36,264 nt of DNA from a virus, in IMG/VR virus record IMGVR_UViG_3300036790_000378, positions 1 through 36,264 of that record. The stretch is one strand, 5' to 3'. Shown here piece by piece: positions 29,885 to 35,456 of the stretch (position 1 is its first letter; the number at the start of each line of letters is the position of its first letter). A program made the translations under genes and the position numbers. The notes beneath the pieces are model-generated. The model saw only the letters and a list, made by a program, of their open reading frames with translations. It was not told where the DNA came from and ran no database searches.

Positions 29885-30724
29885 CTAGAGCTCCATCTCT
29901 TCGCCGTCGACGATCAGCACCGTGTCGCCGTCGTCCGACAGATCGAACGGTTCGATCGTCTGCGTGTAGCCCGGCCATTCGTTGGCCGCCTCGCACACCG
30001 CGAGGCGTTCCCACCACAACCGCCAGCACTTCTCGCCCTCGGCGATCGTCCGCGGCACGACCTCGAGGACCGTCACGACGTACGGACGCTTCGACTCGAT
30101 CGCGACGACGTAATTATCCTTGGGCGCGCGGCCGGTCTCGGTCCGGATCGCCTCGCCGTAGAAGCTGAACTGCGCGTGGTAGCCCATGAACTGCGCGTCG
30201 CGGCTGAACTTGCGCGGCTCCGAGCAGCGCGTCGTCTTGAGGTCGACGAGCAGGTCGTTCGTGCGGCGCGAGTCCGGTCGCGACGTGCACTTCCGGCCGT
30301 TCAACTCCCACTCGATCGTCCGCTCGAGCTCGACGCCGGCGGCGAACAGCAGGTCGTGCGCCTGACGGTGCCGATGCACCGCGGTCGACATTCCTTCGGC
30401 CTGCGCCCACTCGTTCGCGTTGAGGATCTCTTTGTCGGCGTTGGCCGCCTTGAACGAGTCCCAGTCCTTGCCGCGGCGCTGCTTGCCGGTGAACTTCACG
30501 ACCGGCATGCCGAGCAGCATCGCGTGCACGCCGCGGCCGAGGCGCATCGCCAGCGAGTCGTCGGCGTCCTCCTGGACCGCGGCGAGGTAGTGCGCCGGCG
30601 ACTTCGCCATGTTCTTGAGCCGGCTGAACCGGACCGGCACGGTGCGCGGATCGATCGGCTCGCGGAGCAGCGAGACGAGCCGCTCGTCGGCGGGCACGTC
30701 GTCCATCTCGACCGCGGCGGACAT
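29885..30724 (-). CDS. RecE-like exonuclease, PD-(D/E)XK family (279 aa)
   Basis: The N-terminal segment RFSRLKNMAKSPAHYLAAVQ is typical of RecE-like nucleases. The core shows RLGRGVHAMLLG (H67), WELNGRKCTSRPDSRR (D151), LLVDLKTT (D161-x-K163) and GYHAQFSFYGEAIR. This arrangement (H, D, D-x-K and a Q-x3-Y helix) matches the exodeoxyribonuclease VIII PDDEXK-like domain that resects double-stranded DNA ends for recombination. Its ATG overlaps the stop of the SSB-like gene (TGATG), pairing the two. Confidence 0.82.
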   Translation of the reverse strand: MSAAVEMDDVPADERLVSLLREPIDPRTVPVRFSRLKNMAKSPAHYLAAVQEDADDSLAMRLGRGVHAMLLGMPVVKFTGKQRRGKDWDSFKAANADKEILNANEWAQAEGMSTAVHRHRQAHDLLFAAGVELERTIEWELNGRKCTSRPDSRRTNDLLVDLKTTRCSEPRKFSRDAQFMGYHAQFSFYGEAIRTETGRAPKDNYVVAIESKRPYVVTVLEVVPRTIAEGEKCWRLWWERLAVCEAANEWPGYTQTIEPFDLSDDGDTVLIVDGEEMEL

Positions 30725-31218
30725 CAGGCGTCACCCGCGGCTTCGGCGGCTTCGATCGCGCGCTTGTCCGCTTCGCTGAGGTCGGCCGGCTGCGCGGGCG
30801 TCGCCGCTTCGCGGATCGCTTCGGCGAGGTCGGGCTCCTTCGCGGCGGCCTTGCCGTTGCCGTTCTTCGACGAGCGCGGAGATGCCGCCTTGCCCTGCGG
30901 GACGTGCGGTCGGACGCGAATGCAGTCGACGGTCTCGCCGCCGAACTCGGTCGTCGTCGGGTAGAGCGTGATCCACTGGCCGGCCCAGCTGTCGGCGTCC
31001 GTGCCGTACAGCGACGCGATCGTCTTGCCATTGGTCTTATTGATAGCGAGCTTCTTTTCCTTGCCGACGAACTTGAGCATCGGCTTCTTGCTCTTGCGGC
31101 CCTTGTCGCCCTGGAGCTCGCCCGCGAAGCACTTCTCGATCTGCACCGTGACCTCGCGGCCGTCGAGGTCGAACGCGTACAGGTGCTCCTTGTCGTCGAA
31201 CATCTTCTTGTAGTGCAC
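30724..31218 (-). CDS. Putative OB-fold ssDNA-binding/recombination partner of RecE (164 aa)
   Basis: The core KPMLKFVGKEKKLAINKTNG and YGTDADSWAGQWITLYPTT followed by GGETVDCIRVRP is a conserved pattern found next to RecE-like genes in other phages. The C-terminal 50 residues are acidic, Ala-rich and flexible, like an SSB tail. It probably binds DNA or the nuclease during strand annealing; this is inferred. Start GTG 31218 has a good aggaggcagct ribosome site. Confidence 0.65.
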   Translation of the reverse strand: MHYKKMFDDKEHLYAFDLDGREVTVQIEKCFAGELQGDKGRKSKKPMLKFVGKEKKLAINKTNGKTIASLYGTDADSWAGQWITLYPTTTEFGGETVDCIRVRPHVPQGKAASPRSSKNGNGKAAAKEPDLAEAIREAATPAQPADLSEADKRAIEAAEAAGDA

Positions 31219-31281
31219 AGCTGCCTCCTGATTTGGTGGTCGGTTGCGAGCGGCTTACTTGGCTGCGCTCGGGTGAATCGG

Positions 31282-31539
31282 TTACGCGGCTTTCGTCGCG
31301 CTCTTCGCCGGCGCGTGATCGCGGCACCGCGACGCTTGGCGATCGCCGGTGACGTGCACGGCCTCTTCGCCGCAGTGATGCCCGTCGACCTTCTTCCGGC
31401 AGACGTACGCGATGACGCCTTCGCTCGCGGTTCGCATCTGGCCGGACATCAGCGCCGGCTTGTGCCCGACGACGCCGCACGCGCACGCGTAGCGGTTGCG
31501 TGCGCGATCGGCGACCCACTCGTGGACGTGCTCCGTCAT
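31282..31539 (-). CDS. Small Cys/His zinc protein (85 aa)
   Basis: ATG 31539 overlaps the previous stop (ATGA). The segments MTEHVHEWVADRARNRYACA and CGVVGHKPALM, then YVCRKKVDGHHCGEEA, CRDHAPAK give two C/H clusters likely to bind zinc. A stretch of 63 bases without a gene follows to the SSB-like start. No function is known. Confidence 0.6.
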   Translation of the reverse strand: MTEHVHEWVADRARNRYACACGVVGHKPALMSGQMRTASEGVIAYVCRKKVDGHHCGEEAVHVTGDRQASRCRDHAPAKSATKAA

Positions 31540-31688
31540 CGGCGACCCTTGCCCCACACGCGCTGGAGGTCGGCCTTGTTGCGCTTCCGCGCGCGGTCCG
31601 TCGGGCTCGTGATGCTGAGCCGATCGGTCGCGAGGCCGACGATGACCAGCGCAATGAAGATGTAGGCGATGATTTCGGTGGCGGTCAC
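31536..31688 (-). CDS. Small membrane protein (50 aa)
   Basis: GTG 31688 overlaps the upstream stop and the stop overlaps ATG 31539. A single N-terminal hydrophobic segment (TEIIAYIFIALVIVGLATD) is followed by a basic tail (DRARKRNKADLQRV). One TM segment with a positive cytoplasmic tail is expected. Function unknown. Confidence 0.6.
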   Translation of the reverse strand: MTATEIIAYIFIALVIVGLATDRLSITSPTDRARKRNKADLQRVWGKGRR

Positions 31689-31873
31689 GACACGGCCTCG
31701 ACGTCGACGACGGTTTTCGACTGCGCGACCTTCGCGATCGCGTTGGCGAAGATGTGGCCGCTCCGAAGCAGATCCTCGGCGACCTCGGGGTGCGACTCGC
31801 GAACGCTGAAGTACAGCGTCCGCGCTTGCTCACTGAGATCCGCGAGCGAGGCGAGTAGGGCGGAGTCCTTCAT
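31685..31873 (-). CDS. Unknown small helical protein (62 aa)
   Basis: ATG 31873 overlaps the stop of the upstream gene; the longer frame lies antisense-like and is not used. The sequence KDSALLASLADLSEQARTLY and FANAIAKVAQSKTVV is helical and acidic/Ala-rich. No family recognised. Confidence 0.58.
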   Translation of the reverse strand: MKDSALLASLADLSEQARTLYFSVRESHPEVAEDLLRSGHIFANAIAKVAQSKTVVDVEAVS

Positions 31874-32088
31874 CGACGAACCTTTCCGGTCGTGGAGTCG
31901 ACCCACACGTCGGGGTGCTTCTTCGACGTCGAGCACTCGTAGACGTCCGAGCGACCGCTCGTGTAGCGGTGATGCGTCTCGCCGCCGCAGGTCTCGCAGC
32001 GCGGCGCGCCGGTGGCGGCCGCATCCGCGAGCTCGGACGGGTCGAGCGTCGACTCGAGGAAGGATCTGCGCTGCGCGTCGGTGGCCAT
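31870..32088 (-). CDS. Small zinc-ribbon protein (72 aa)
   Basis: ATG 32088 overlaps the stop of the 25-residue gene. After a helical start comes a zinc site: CETCGGETHHRYTSGR with a later single Cys (YECSTSKKHPDVW), fitting a C-x-x-C ... C knuckle. Nucleic-acid or protein binding is possible. Confidence 0.6.
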   Translation of the reverse strand: MATDAQRRSFLESTLDPSELADAAATGAPRCETCGGETHHRYTSGRSDVYECSTSKKHPDVWVDSTTGKVRR

Positions 32089-32165
32089 CAGCGCGCCTCC
32101 TCGCGGTGCAGCGTGCAGTCGCGGAGCGAGCCGTACTGCATCAGGTAGAGGGCGGGCGCCTTCAC
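32088..32165 (-). CDS. Micro-ORF in the early operon (25 aa)
   Basis: GTG 32165 overlaps the stop of the first early gene and the stop overlaps ATG 32088. The peptide starts VKAPALYLMQYGSLR. The double overlap fits the coupled chain of this operon and makes translation plausible. Confidence 0.45.
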   Translation of the reverse strand: MKAPALYLMQYGSLRDCTLHREEAR

Positions 32166-32662
32166 GCCGCCTCGCTCTCGTCGACGCAGTAGCCGGCGAC
32201 CACCTGCGTGATCTGCGCCGCGATGTCGGCGGCGCGCCGCGCGTCCATCGAGACGCCGCATTTGAAGGAGACTTCGTGCGCCACGACCGCGGCGACGTCG
32301 GACTGCATCGCGCGGAGGTCGCGGGTGCCGGCGAGGGCGTCGCGCTGCGCCTCGGCACGAACCGCCTGATCGAGGTACATGTCGCGCTCGCGCTCGAGCC
32401 GCGCGATGCGACGCTGCGCGATCGCCAGCTCCTGCTCGACCGACCCACGGCCGCCGCCGGCGACCTCGCCGCACTCGGGGCGCGGCGTGTCGAGGAGCAC
32501 GCGGAGCACGCGTTGGCCGGGGAGGTCGAGCATCGCCTGGTCGGCGGCCGCGACCGCGAGGTCGGCGAAGTCGCGCTCGGTGAAGTCGACGCACGCGTCG
32601 AGCGCGCGATCGACCTTCGGGTTGGAGTAGGAGCCGAACGCCGAGCCGGTGTTGCTTGCCAT
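32162..32662 (-). CDS. First gene of the leftward early operon, coiled-coil protein (166 aa)
   Basis: Start is ATG 32662, which lies 7 bases after the -10 of promoter P2; upstream in-frame codons lie inside the promoter. The N-terminal part has DACVDFTERDFADLAV, then a coiled coil (EQELAIAQRRIARLERERDM) and a helical C-terminus (MDARRAADIAAQITQVV). No family is known. Expression should be repressed in the lysogen by the operator sites here. Confidence 0.68.
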   Translation of the reverse strand: MASNTGSAFGSYSNPKVDRALDACVDFTERDFADLAVAAADQAMLDLPGQRVLRVLLDTPRPECGEVAGGGRGSVEQELAIAQRRIARLERERDMYLDQAVRAEAQRDALAGTRDLRAMQSDVAAVVAHEVSFKCGVSMDARRAADIAAQITQVVAGYCVDESEAA

Positions 32663-32664
32663 GT

Positions 32665-32681
32665 GTATAGTCATACTAACC
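32665..32681. promoter_or_regulatory. Repressor operator O2 (GTATAG-N5-CTAACC)
   Basis: A 6-5-6 site whose right half is identical to O1 and left half keeps 4 of 6 bases of GGTTAG. It covers the -10 hexamer of P2 (32670-32675), so bound repressor would block the early leftward operon. Confidence 0.6.
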
Positions 32682-32698
32682 AACAACGACCGTGTCAA
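32670..32698 (-). promoter_or_regulatory. Promoter P2, leftward early promoter
   Basis: A perfect -35 TTGACA at 32693-32698, a 17-base spacer, and -10 TATGAC at 32670-32675 (minus strand). ATG 32662 follows after 7 bases, so the message should be leaderless. Operators O1 (upstream) and O2 (over the -10) flank it, the arrangement of a repressed early promoter. Confidence 0.7.
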
Positions 32699-32704
32699 TG
32701 GTCT

Positions 32705-32721
32705 GGTTAGAAAAACTAACC
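32705..32721. promoter_or_regulatory. Repressor operator O1, perfect palindrome (GGTTAG-N5-CTAACC)
   Basis: GGTTAG-AAAAA-CTAACC is a perfect inverted repeat 40 bases (centre to centre) from O2, just upstream of the P2 -35. Half-sites of the same sequence occur twice more in the Cro-repressor gap, and nowhere else that I could see in the window. Confidence 0.72.
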
Positions 32722-32722
32722 G

Positions 32723-32899
32723 CTAGCGTCGGCGTCGACGAGAAACCCGGAACGTCGCCAGGGCTTCGAGCAGTTCGACAAGTGCGCGAAGCGATCTCTC
32801 ATCGCCATCGAGCGCCACTAAACACCGCACCGCAGTGCGCTCTTTGCTTCCGGTTCCGGCCCGTCGCGGTGCCGTCGTCGACTTCTTCTTCACTGCCAT
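32723..32899 (-). CDS. Small protein downstream of the repressor (58 aa)
   Basis: ATG 32899 has an aggagag ribosome site directly upstream. The protein has a basic start (MAVKKKSTTAPRRAGTGS), then VALDGDERSLRALVELLEAL and an Arg-rich end. The stop (TAG) is 1 base from operator O1. It is on the same strand as the repressor, 149 bases downstream, so the two may share a transcript. It might be a small regulator; nothing identifies it. Bases 32900-33048 hold no gene that I can see. Confidence 0.5.
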   Translation of the reverse strand: MAVKKKSTTAPRRAGTGSKERTAVRCLVALDGDERSLRALVELLEALATFRVSRRRRR

Positions 32900-33048
32900 C
32901 TCTCCTGCGCGAGCATCGCGGCACGTGGCCCTAGGTCGCGCTGTTTGAGTTGGAGGCAGCCTACGCCACTGGTCTGATGCGCAGTGCGCAGATCCGCGTA
33001 GTCAGTTGTCCGCGATCCATCGGACGAGCGGTCCGGAGTGGCGCGAAC

Positions 33049-33465
33049 CTACTCCTCTTTCGCGGCTAGTTTGTTTTTTTCAAGGAACGTCACCACGTTC
33101 TCTTGAGCGCCGAGATCAGCCGGAAGTGCTTGAGATAGTCGTCGGAGCAGATCGATCTCGCGCTGTCTAGCCTTCTCGTCGACGACGCCGATCTCACGAG
33201 CCTGCGCCGGTCCATCGTAGACGCGCAACAGCGCCAGATACATCGACCGCGCGAGCGTCAGTTGAATGCCGCGCTCGATGTTGGTCACCGTTCCGTGTGA
33301 GAAGACATTCCCGGCTGCTGCGGCCACTTCTCTCGTCGACATGTCGAGCTCTTTGCGGCGCTTCTTGAGTCTCTTGCGTTCCTTGTCGGTGATCTTCACC
33401 TGGGGATCGCTCGTGTCCGGCGGCGTACGCGTCTCGCGGGCCATGATTTGACGCGATGCGACCAT
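33049..33465 (-). CDS. XRE-type repressor (138 aa), candidate CI-like lysogeny regulator
   Basis: The HTH sits at about residues 40-66 (ELDMSTREVAAAAGN with FSHGTVTNIERG). The C-terminal half is helical (AREIGVVDEKARQREIDLLR) and has no S24 autocleavage domain, so induction must differ from lambda CI. It lies opposite a smaller XRE gene with four 6-5-6 operators between or near them, the classic switch layout. Operator O3 starts 8 bases upstream of its ATG, suggesting autoregulation. The exact start may be ATG 33465 or 33444. Confidence 0.7.
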   Translation of the reverse strand: MVASRQIMARETRTPPDTSDPQVKITDKERKRLKKRRKELDMSTREVAAAAGNVFSHGTVTNIERGIQLTLARSMYLALLRVYDGPAQAREIGVVDEKARQREIDLLRRLSQALPADLGAQENVVTFLEKNKLAAKEE

Positions 33466-33472
33466 GACGATC

Positions 33473-33489
33473 GGTTAGTGGTACTTGAC
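33473..33489. promoter_or_regulatory. Repressor operator O3 (GGTTAG-N5-CTTGAC)
   Basis: Left half identical to O1, spacer 5, right half degenerate. The right half overlaps the -35 TTGACA of P3, and the left half is close to the repressor start codon, so it could control both directions. Confidence 0.6.
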
Positions 33490-33513
33490 AGGAGTTGGTT
33501 AGACGAACTAGAC
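33485..33513 (+). promoter_or_regulatory. Promoter P3, rightward promoter of the Cro-like gene
   Basis: Perfect -35 TTGACA (33485-33490). The -10 is weak: with a 17-base spacer it is CTAGAC (33508-33513), and shifted by one it is TAGACA. With the 17-base reading, the ATG again comes 7 bases after the -10. An aaggag tract is only 1 base from the ATG, too close for normal use. O3 covers the -35 and O4 the -10. Confidence 0.55.
33497..33513. promoter_or_regulatory. Repressor operator O4 (GGTTAG-N5-CTAGAC)
   Basis: Left half identical to O1, spacer 5, right half differing from CTAACC at two bases. It coincides with the -10 position of P3, 24 bases (centre to centre) from O3. Confidence 0.6.
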
Positions 33514-33520
33514 AAGGAGC

Positions 33521-33745
33521 ATGGAGCTTGCTGAGCGAATCACCGCCTGGCGTGAGTTCAGGGGGATGTCTCGCCCTGAGCTAGCTGCCGCCGTCGGCGT
33601 GACTCGCGCTGCGGCGTATCACTGGGAAGCGACCGACGACACCGGCGTGAAGCCACGGCAAGAGACGCTCGAGAAAATCGTCGAAGCGTTCGGTATCACC
33701 ATGGCGCGCTTCTGGGGCGCACTTCCGAGCAAGAAAGCCTCGTGA
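33521..33745 (+). CDS. Cro-like XRE-family HTH protein (74 aa)
   Basis: Compact HTH protein: ERITAWREFRGMSRPELAAA and VGVTRAAAYHWEATDD give a textbook HTH_3 fold, followed by RQETLEKIVEAFGITMARFW. Small size and position opposite the larger repressor suggest a Cro-type regulator. Start ATG 33521 is 7 bases after the P3 -10. Its stop lies 2 bases from the convergent membrane-protein gene. Confidence 0.75.
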   Translation: MELAERITAWREFRGMSRPELAAAVGVTRAAAYHWEATDDTGVKPRQETLEKIVEAFGITMARFWGALPSKKAS

Positions 33746-33747
33746 CA

Positions 33748-34197
33748 TCACTTGGCGTTCTTGGCGTTCTTGATGGCCCACCGCCAGTCGTGGAACAGCT
33801 CGCACTCGCCGAGCTGGTCGTACTCGGCGTCGCGCACAAGCCCGCGCCGGAAGTCGACGCACTCGCCGTACATGCGGAAGCACCATCGCGTTCGCTTGTC
33901 GGCGGTGATCGCGCGGCCTCGCACGCACGCGTAGGCGTCGACCTCGTCGCACGCGAGCCCGCGATGCTCGCACTCCGCGCCGCCGTCGACCCAACACACG
34001 TCGCCGATGCCGGACACGTTCTCGCGCGCGCAGAACGCCGGGTCGGATCGGTCGCGTTCGTCCTGGAGCGCGGCGTCGTGTCGCTGGATCAGGAAGAACG
34101 CGCCGACGCCCATGCCGGCAAGCGCGACCACGATGCCGATACCGGTCAGAAACAACCGCATCCGATAAGTCTCTTTTTTTTGCTCATTTCGGTCCAT
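33748..34197 (-). CDS. Cys-rich membrane-anchored protein, possible moron (149 aa)
   Basis: A basic start is followed by one TM segment (LFLTGIGIVVALAGMGVGAF) and then an extracytoplasmic domain with about nine Cys (CARENVSGIGDVCWVDGG, CEHRGLACDEVDAYAC, CFRMYGECVDF, CELFHDW). Such spacing suggests disulphides. It lies on the opposite strand from its rightward neighbours, close to the switch, as expected for a lysogenic-conversion gene. Small Cys-rich secreted proteins are common in Myxococcota. Function unknown. Confidence 0.65.
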   Translation of the reverse strand: MDRNEQKKETYRMRLFLTGIGIVVALAGMGVGAFFLIQRHDAALQDERDRSDPAFCARENVSGIGDVCWVDGGAECEHRGLACDEVDAYACVRGRAITADKRTRWCFRMYGECVDFRRGLVRDAEYDQLGECELFHDWRWAIKNAKNAK

Positions 34198-34207
34198 GCG
34201 AGTCGGT

Positions 34208-34222
34208 GCGAATTCAATTCGC
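34208..34222. promoter_or_regulatory. 15-bp perfect palindrome between divergent genes
   Basis: GCGAATT-C-AATTCGC is a perfect inverted repeat about 11 bases upstream of the membrane-protein start and 26 bases upstream of the HTH-gene GTG. A dimeric regulator could bind here and control both. It is unrelated to the GGTTAG sites. Confidence 0.45.
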
Positions 34223-34247
34223 TTGCGTTCGCTCCGGAGGTCTGTCC

Positions 34248-34625
34248 GTGCAATTGACGACGGACAACCTCACTGACGAGGGACGCGCGTGGGTCGCGCT
34301 CCACGACGCGGTGCTCGAAGCGGTTCGACTGATCACGCCGAAGGAACTCTGCTTCCGGCTCGGCATCACCGCGCAGTACCTGACCGAGGCGCTGCACAAC
34401 CTCAACCGCAAGGGCTTCCGACTCGAGTGGTTGCCGACCGTGATCTTGATGGCGCCGATCGACGCGGTCGCGCCGATCGTTCGCGCGCTCGCCGAGCTCC
34501 GCGGCTTCACCGTCGAGCGCAAGAAGCAGCTGACCGCCGCCGAGGAGCTCGTCGCCACGCGTGACGTGCTCAAGCGCGTCGCGCCGGGCGTGCTGTCGCT
34601 CGTCGACCAGGAGCTCGGCAAGTGA
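34248..34625 (+). CDS. HTH regulatory protein, CII-like position (125 aa)
   Basis: GTG 34248 is chosen because a perfect ggagg lies 7 bases upstream; the frame is open to 34206. The segment ITPKELCFRLGITAQYLTEA and LHNLNRKGFRLEWLP is an HTH-type region like phage-regulatory proteins that use a Pro-Lys-Glu helix start. It is the first gene of the second rightward operon, where lambda has CII/early functions, but the assignment to CII is positional. Confidence 0.6.
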   Translation: MQLTTDNLTDEGRAWVALHDAVLEAVRLITPKELCFRLGITAQYLTEALHNLNRKGFRLEWLPTVILMAPIDAVAPIVRALAELRGFTVERKKQLTAAEELVATRDVLKRVAPGVLSLVDQELGK

Positions 34626-35083
34626 CCGCCGCACGCGTTTACTTCGTCGAAGCCGGACCAGGTGGACCGATCAAGATCGGAACGTCGCTCGACGTCGCGT
34701 CACGTTTACGCGATCTGCAGGCGACCTGCCCGGAAACGCTGCGCCTGATCGTGGCGATCCCTGGCGGTCACGAGGACGAGCACCGCCTGCACTGTCGGTT
34801 CGCCGACGAACGCCTGCACCACGAATGGTTCCGTGGCGACGGTGCCGTTCGGTCATTCGCATTGTCGCTCGCATCCGCGAACCTAGAAACCGTCATCGAG
34901 ATGACTCGACCGGTGAAGTCGGCGCGTCGTCGCCTGCTCCGCTCTCGCGAACCAAAGCCCAAACGTCTGACGCTCGACGAGTACCGCGCGCTGTTCTTCG
35001 TCGGCGAGGGCAGCGACATCTATCGCTCCGCTGATGCCGAAGCCGTGCTGCTGCGCGCCGAGAAGCGCCGCAGACCTTACTAG
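34622..35083 (+). CDS. GIY-YIG / T5orf172-type nuclease (153 aa)
   Basis: GTG 34622 overlaps the previous stop. The motif RVYFVEAGPGGPIKIGTSLD and VASRLRDLQATCPETLRLIV with GHEDEHRLHCRFADER and HEWFRG matches the T5orf172/MUG113 branch of the GIY-YIG fold (V-Y-F ... K-I-G-T ... R-L ... E ... E-W-F). The family cuts DNA; this could be a homing, repair or junction-cleaving enzyme. The C-terminal about 45 residues are basic. Confidence 0.75.
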   Translation: MTAARVYFVEAGPGGPIKIGTSLDVASRLRDLQATCPETLRLIVAIPGGHEDEHRLHCRFADERLHHEWFRGDGAVRSFALSLASANLETVIEMTRPVKSARRRLLRSREPKPKRLTLDEYRALFFVGEGSDIYRSADAEAVLLRAEKRRRPY

Positions 35084-35141
35084 CCGTTCTCGCGGGCGCG
35101 TCGGGTGGACGCGTTCGCTCGCCTTCGTTCGGAACCACAAC

Positions 35142-35456
35142 ATGAGCCACGACACGACAAGCAGGGTGAACGGATCGACGAGCGCGAAGTCGCGTCCGGA
35201 TGGCGCGTTTATGTCAAGCGTGGTCCCGATGCGTGTCGTCTGCGCTCGTGCAGCGGCCGACGCGGTTGCCGAGCTCGGCAGCAAGACTGCCGCCGCGAAC
35301 GCGCTCGGGATTTCGACGCGGACCCTCTACCGCTTGCTCCGTGCCGTCGGCGTGAGCATCGACGCCAATCGTGTCGCTCCGATGTTGCGCGCGCGTCGGC
35401 TGAGACGCGAAGCCGATCGGATCGGAAAACCCGTGACCTGGAGTGGCTGGTTATGA
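35142..35456 (+). CDS. Fis-type HTH protein (104 aa)
   Basis: The HTH lies at LGSKTAAANALGISTRTLYR, followed by LLRAVGVSIDAN, a Fis-family C-terminal-like helix pair. The N-terminus is Ser/Thr-rich and may be disordered. The first ATG is used, but ATG 35211 is a possible start. Probably a transcription regulator; its stop overlaps the next ATG by 4 bases (ATGA). Confidence 0.65.
   Translation: MSHDTTSRVNGSTSAKSRPDGAFMSSVVPMRVVCARAAADAVAELGSKTAAANALGISTRTLYRLLRAVGVSIDANRVAPMLRARRLRREADRIGKPVTWSGWL

Noticed and set aside
32692-32934. Plus-strand 80-residue ORF between the early promoter and the repressor
   Set aside because: It starts inside P2 and O1 and has no domain; the minus-strand 58-residue ORF with a ribosome site is preferred.
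34174-34181. T-run as an intrinsic terminator for the Cro-like transcript
   Set aside because: No stable hairpin lies upstream of the run and it is inside the coding sequence of the membrane protein.
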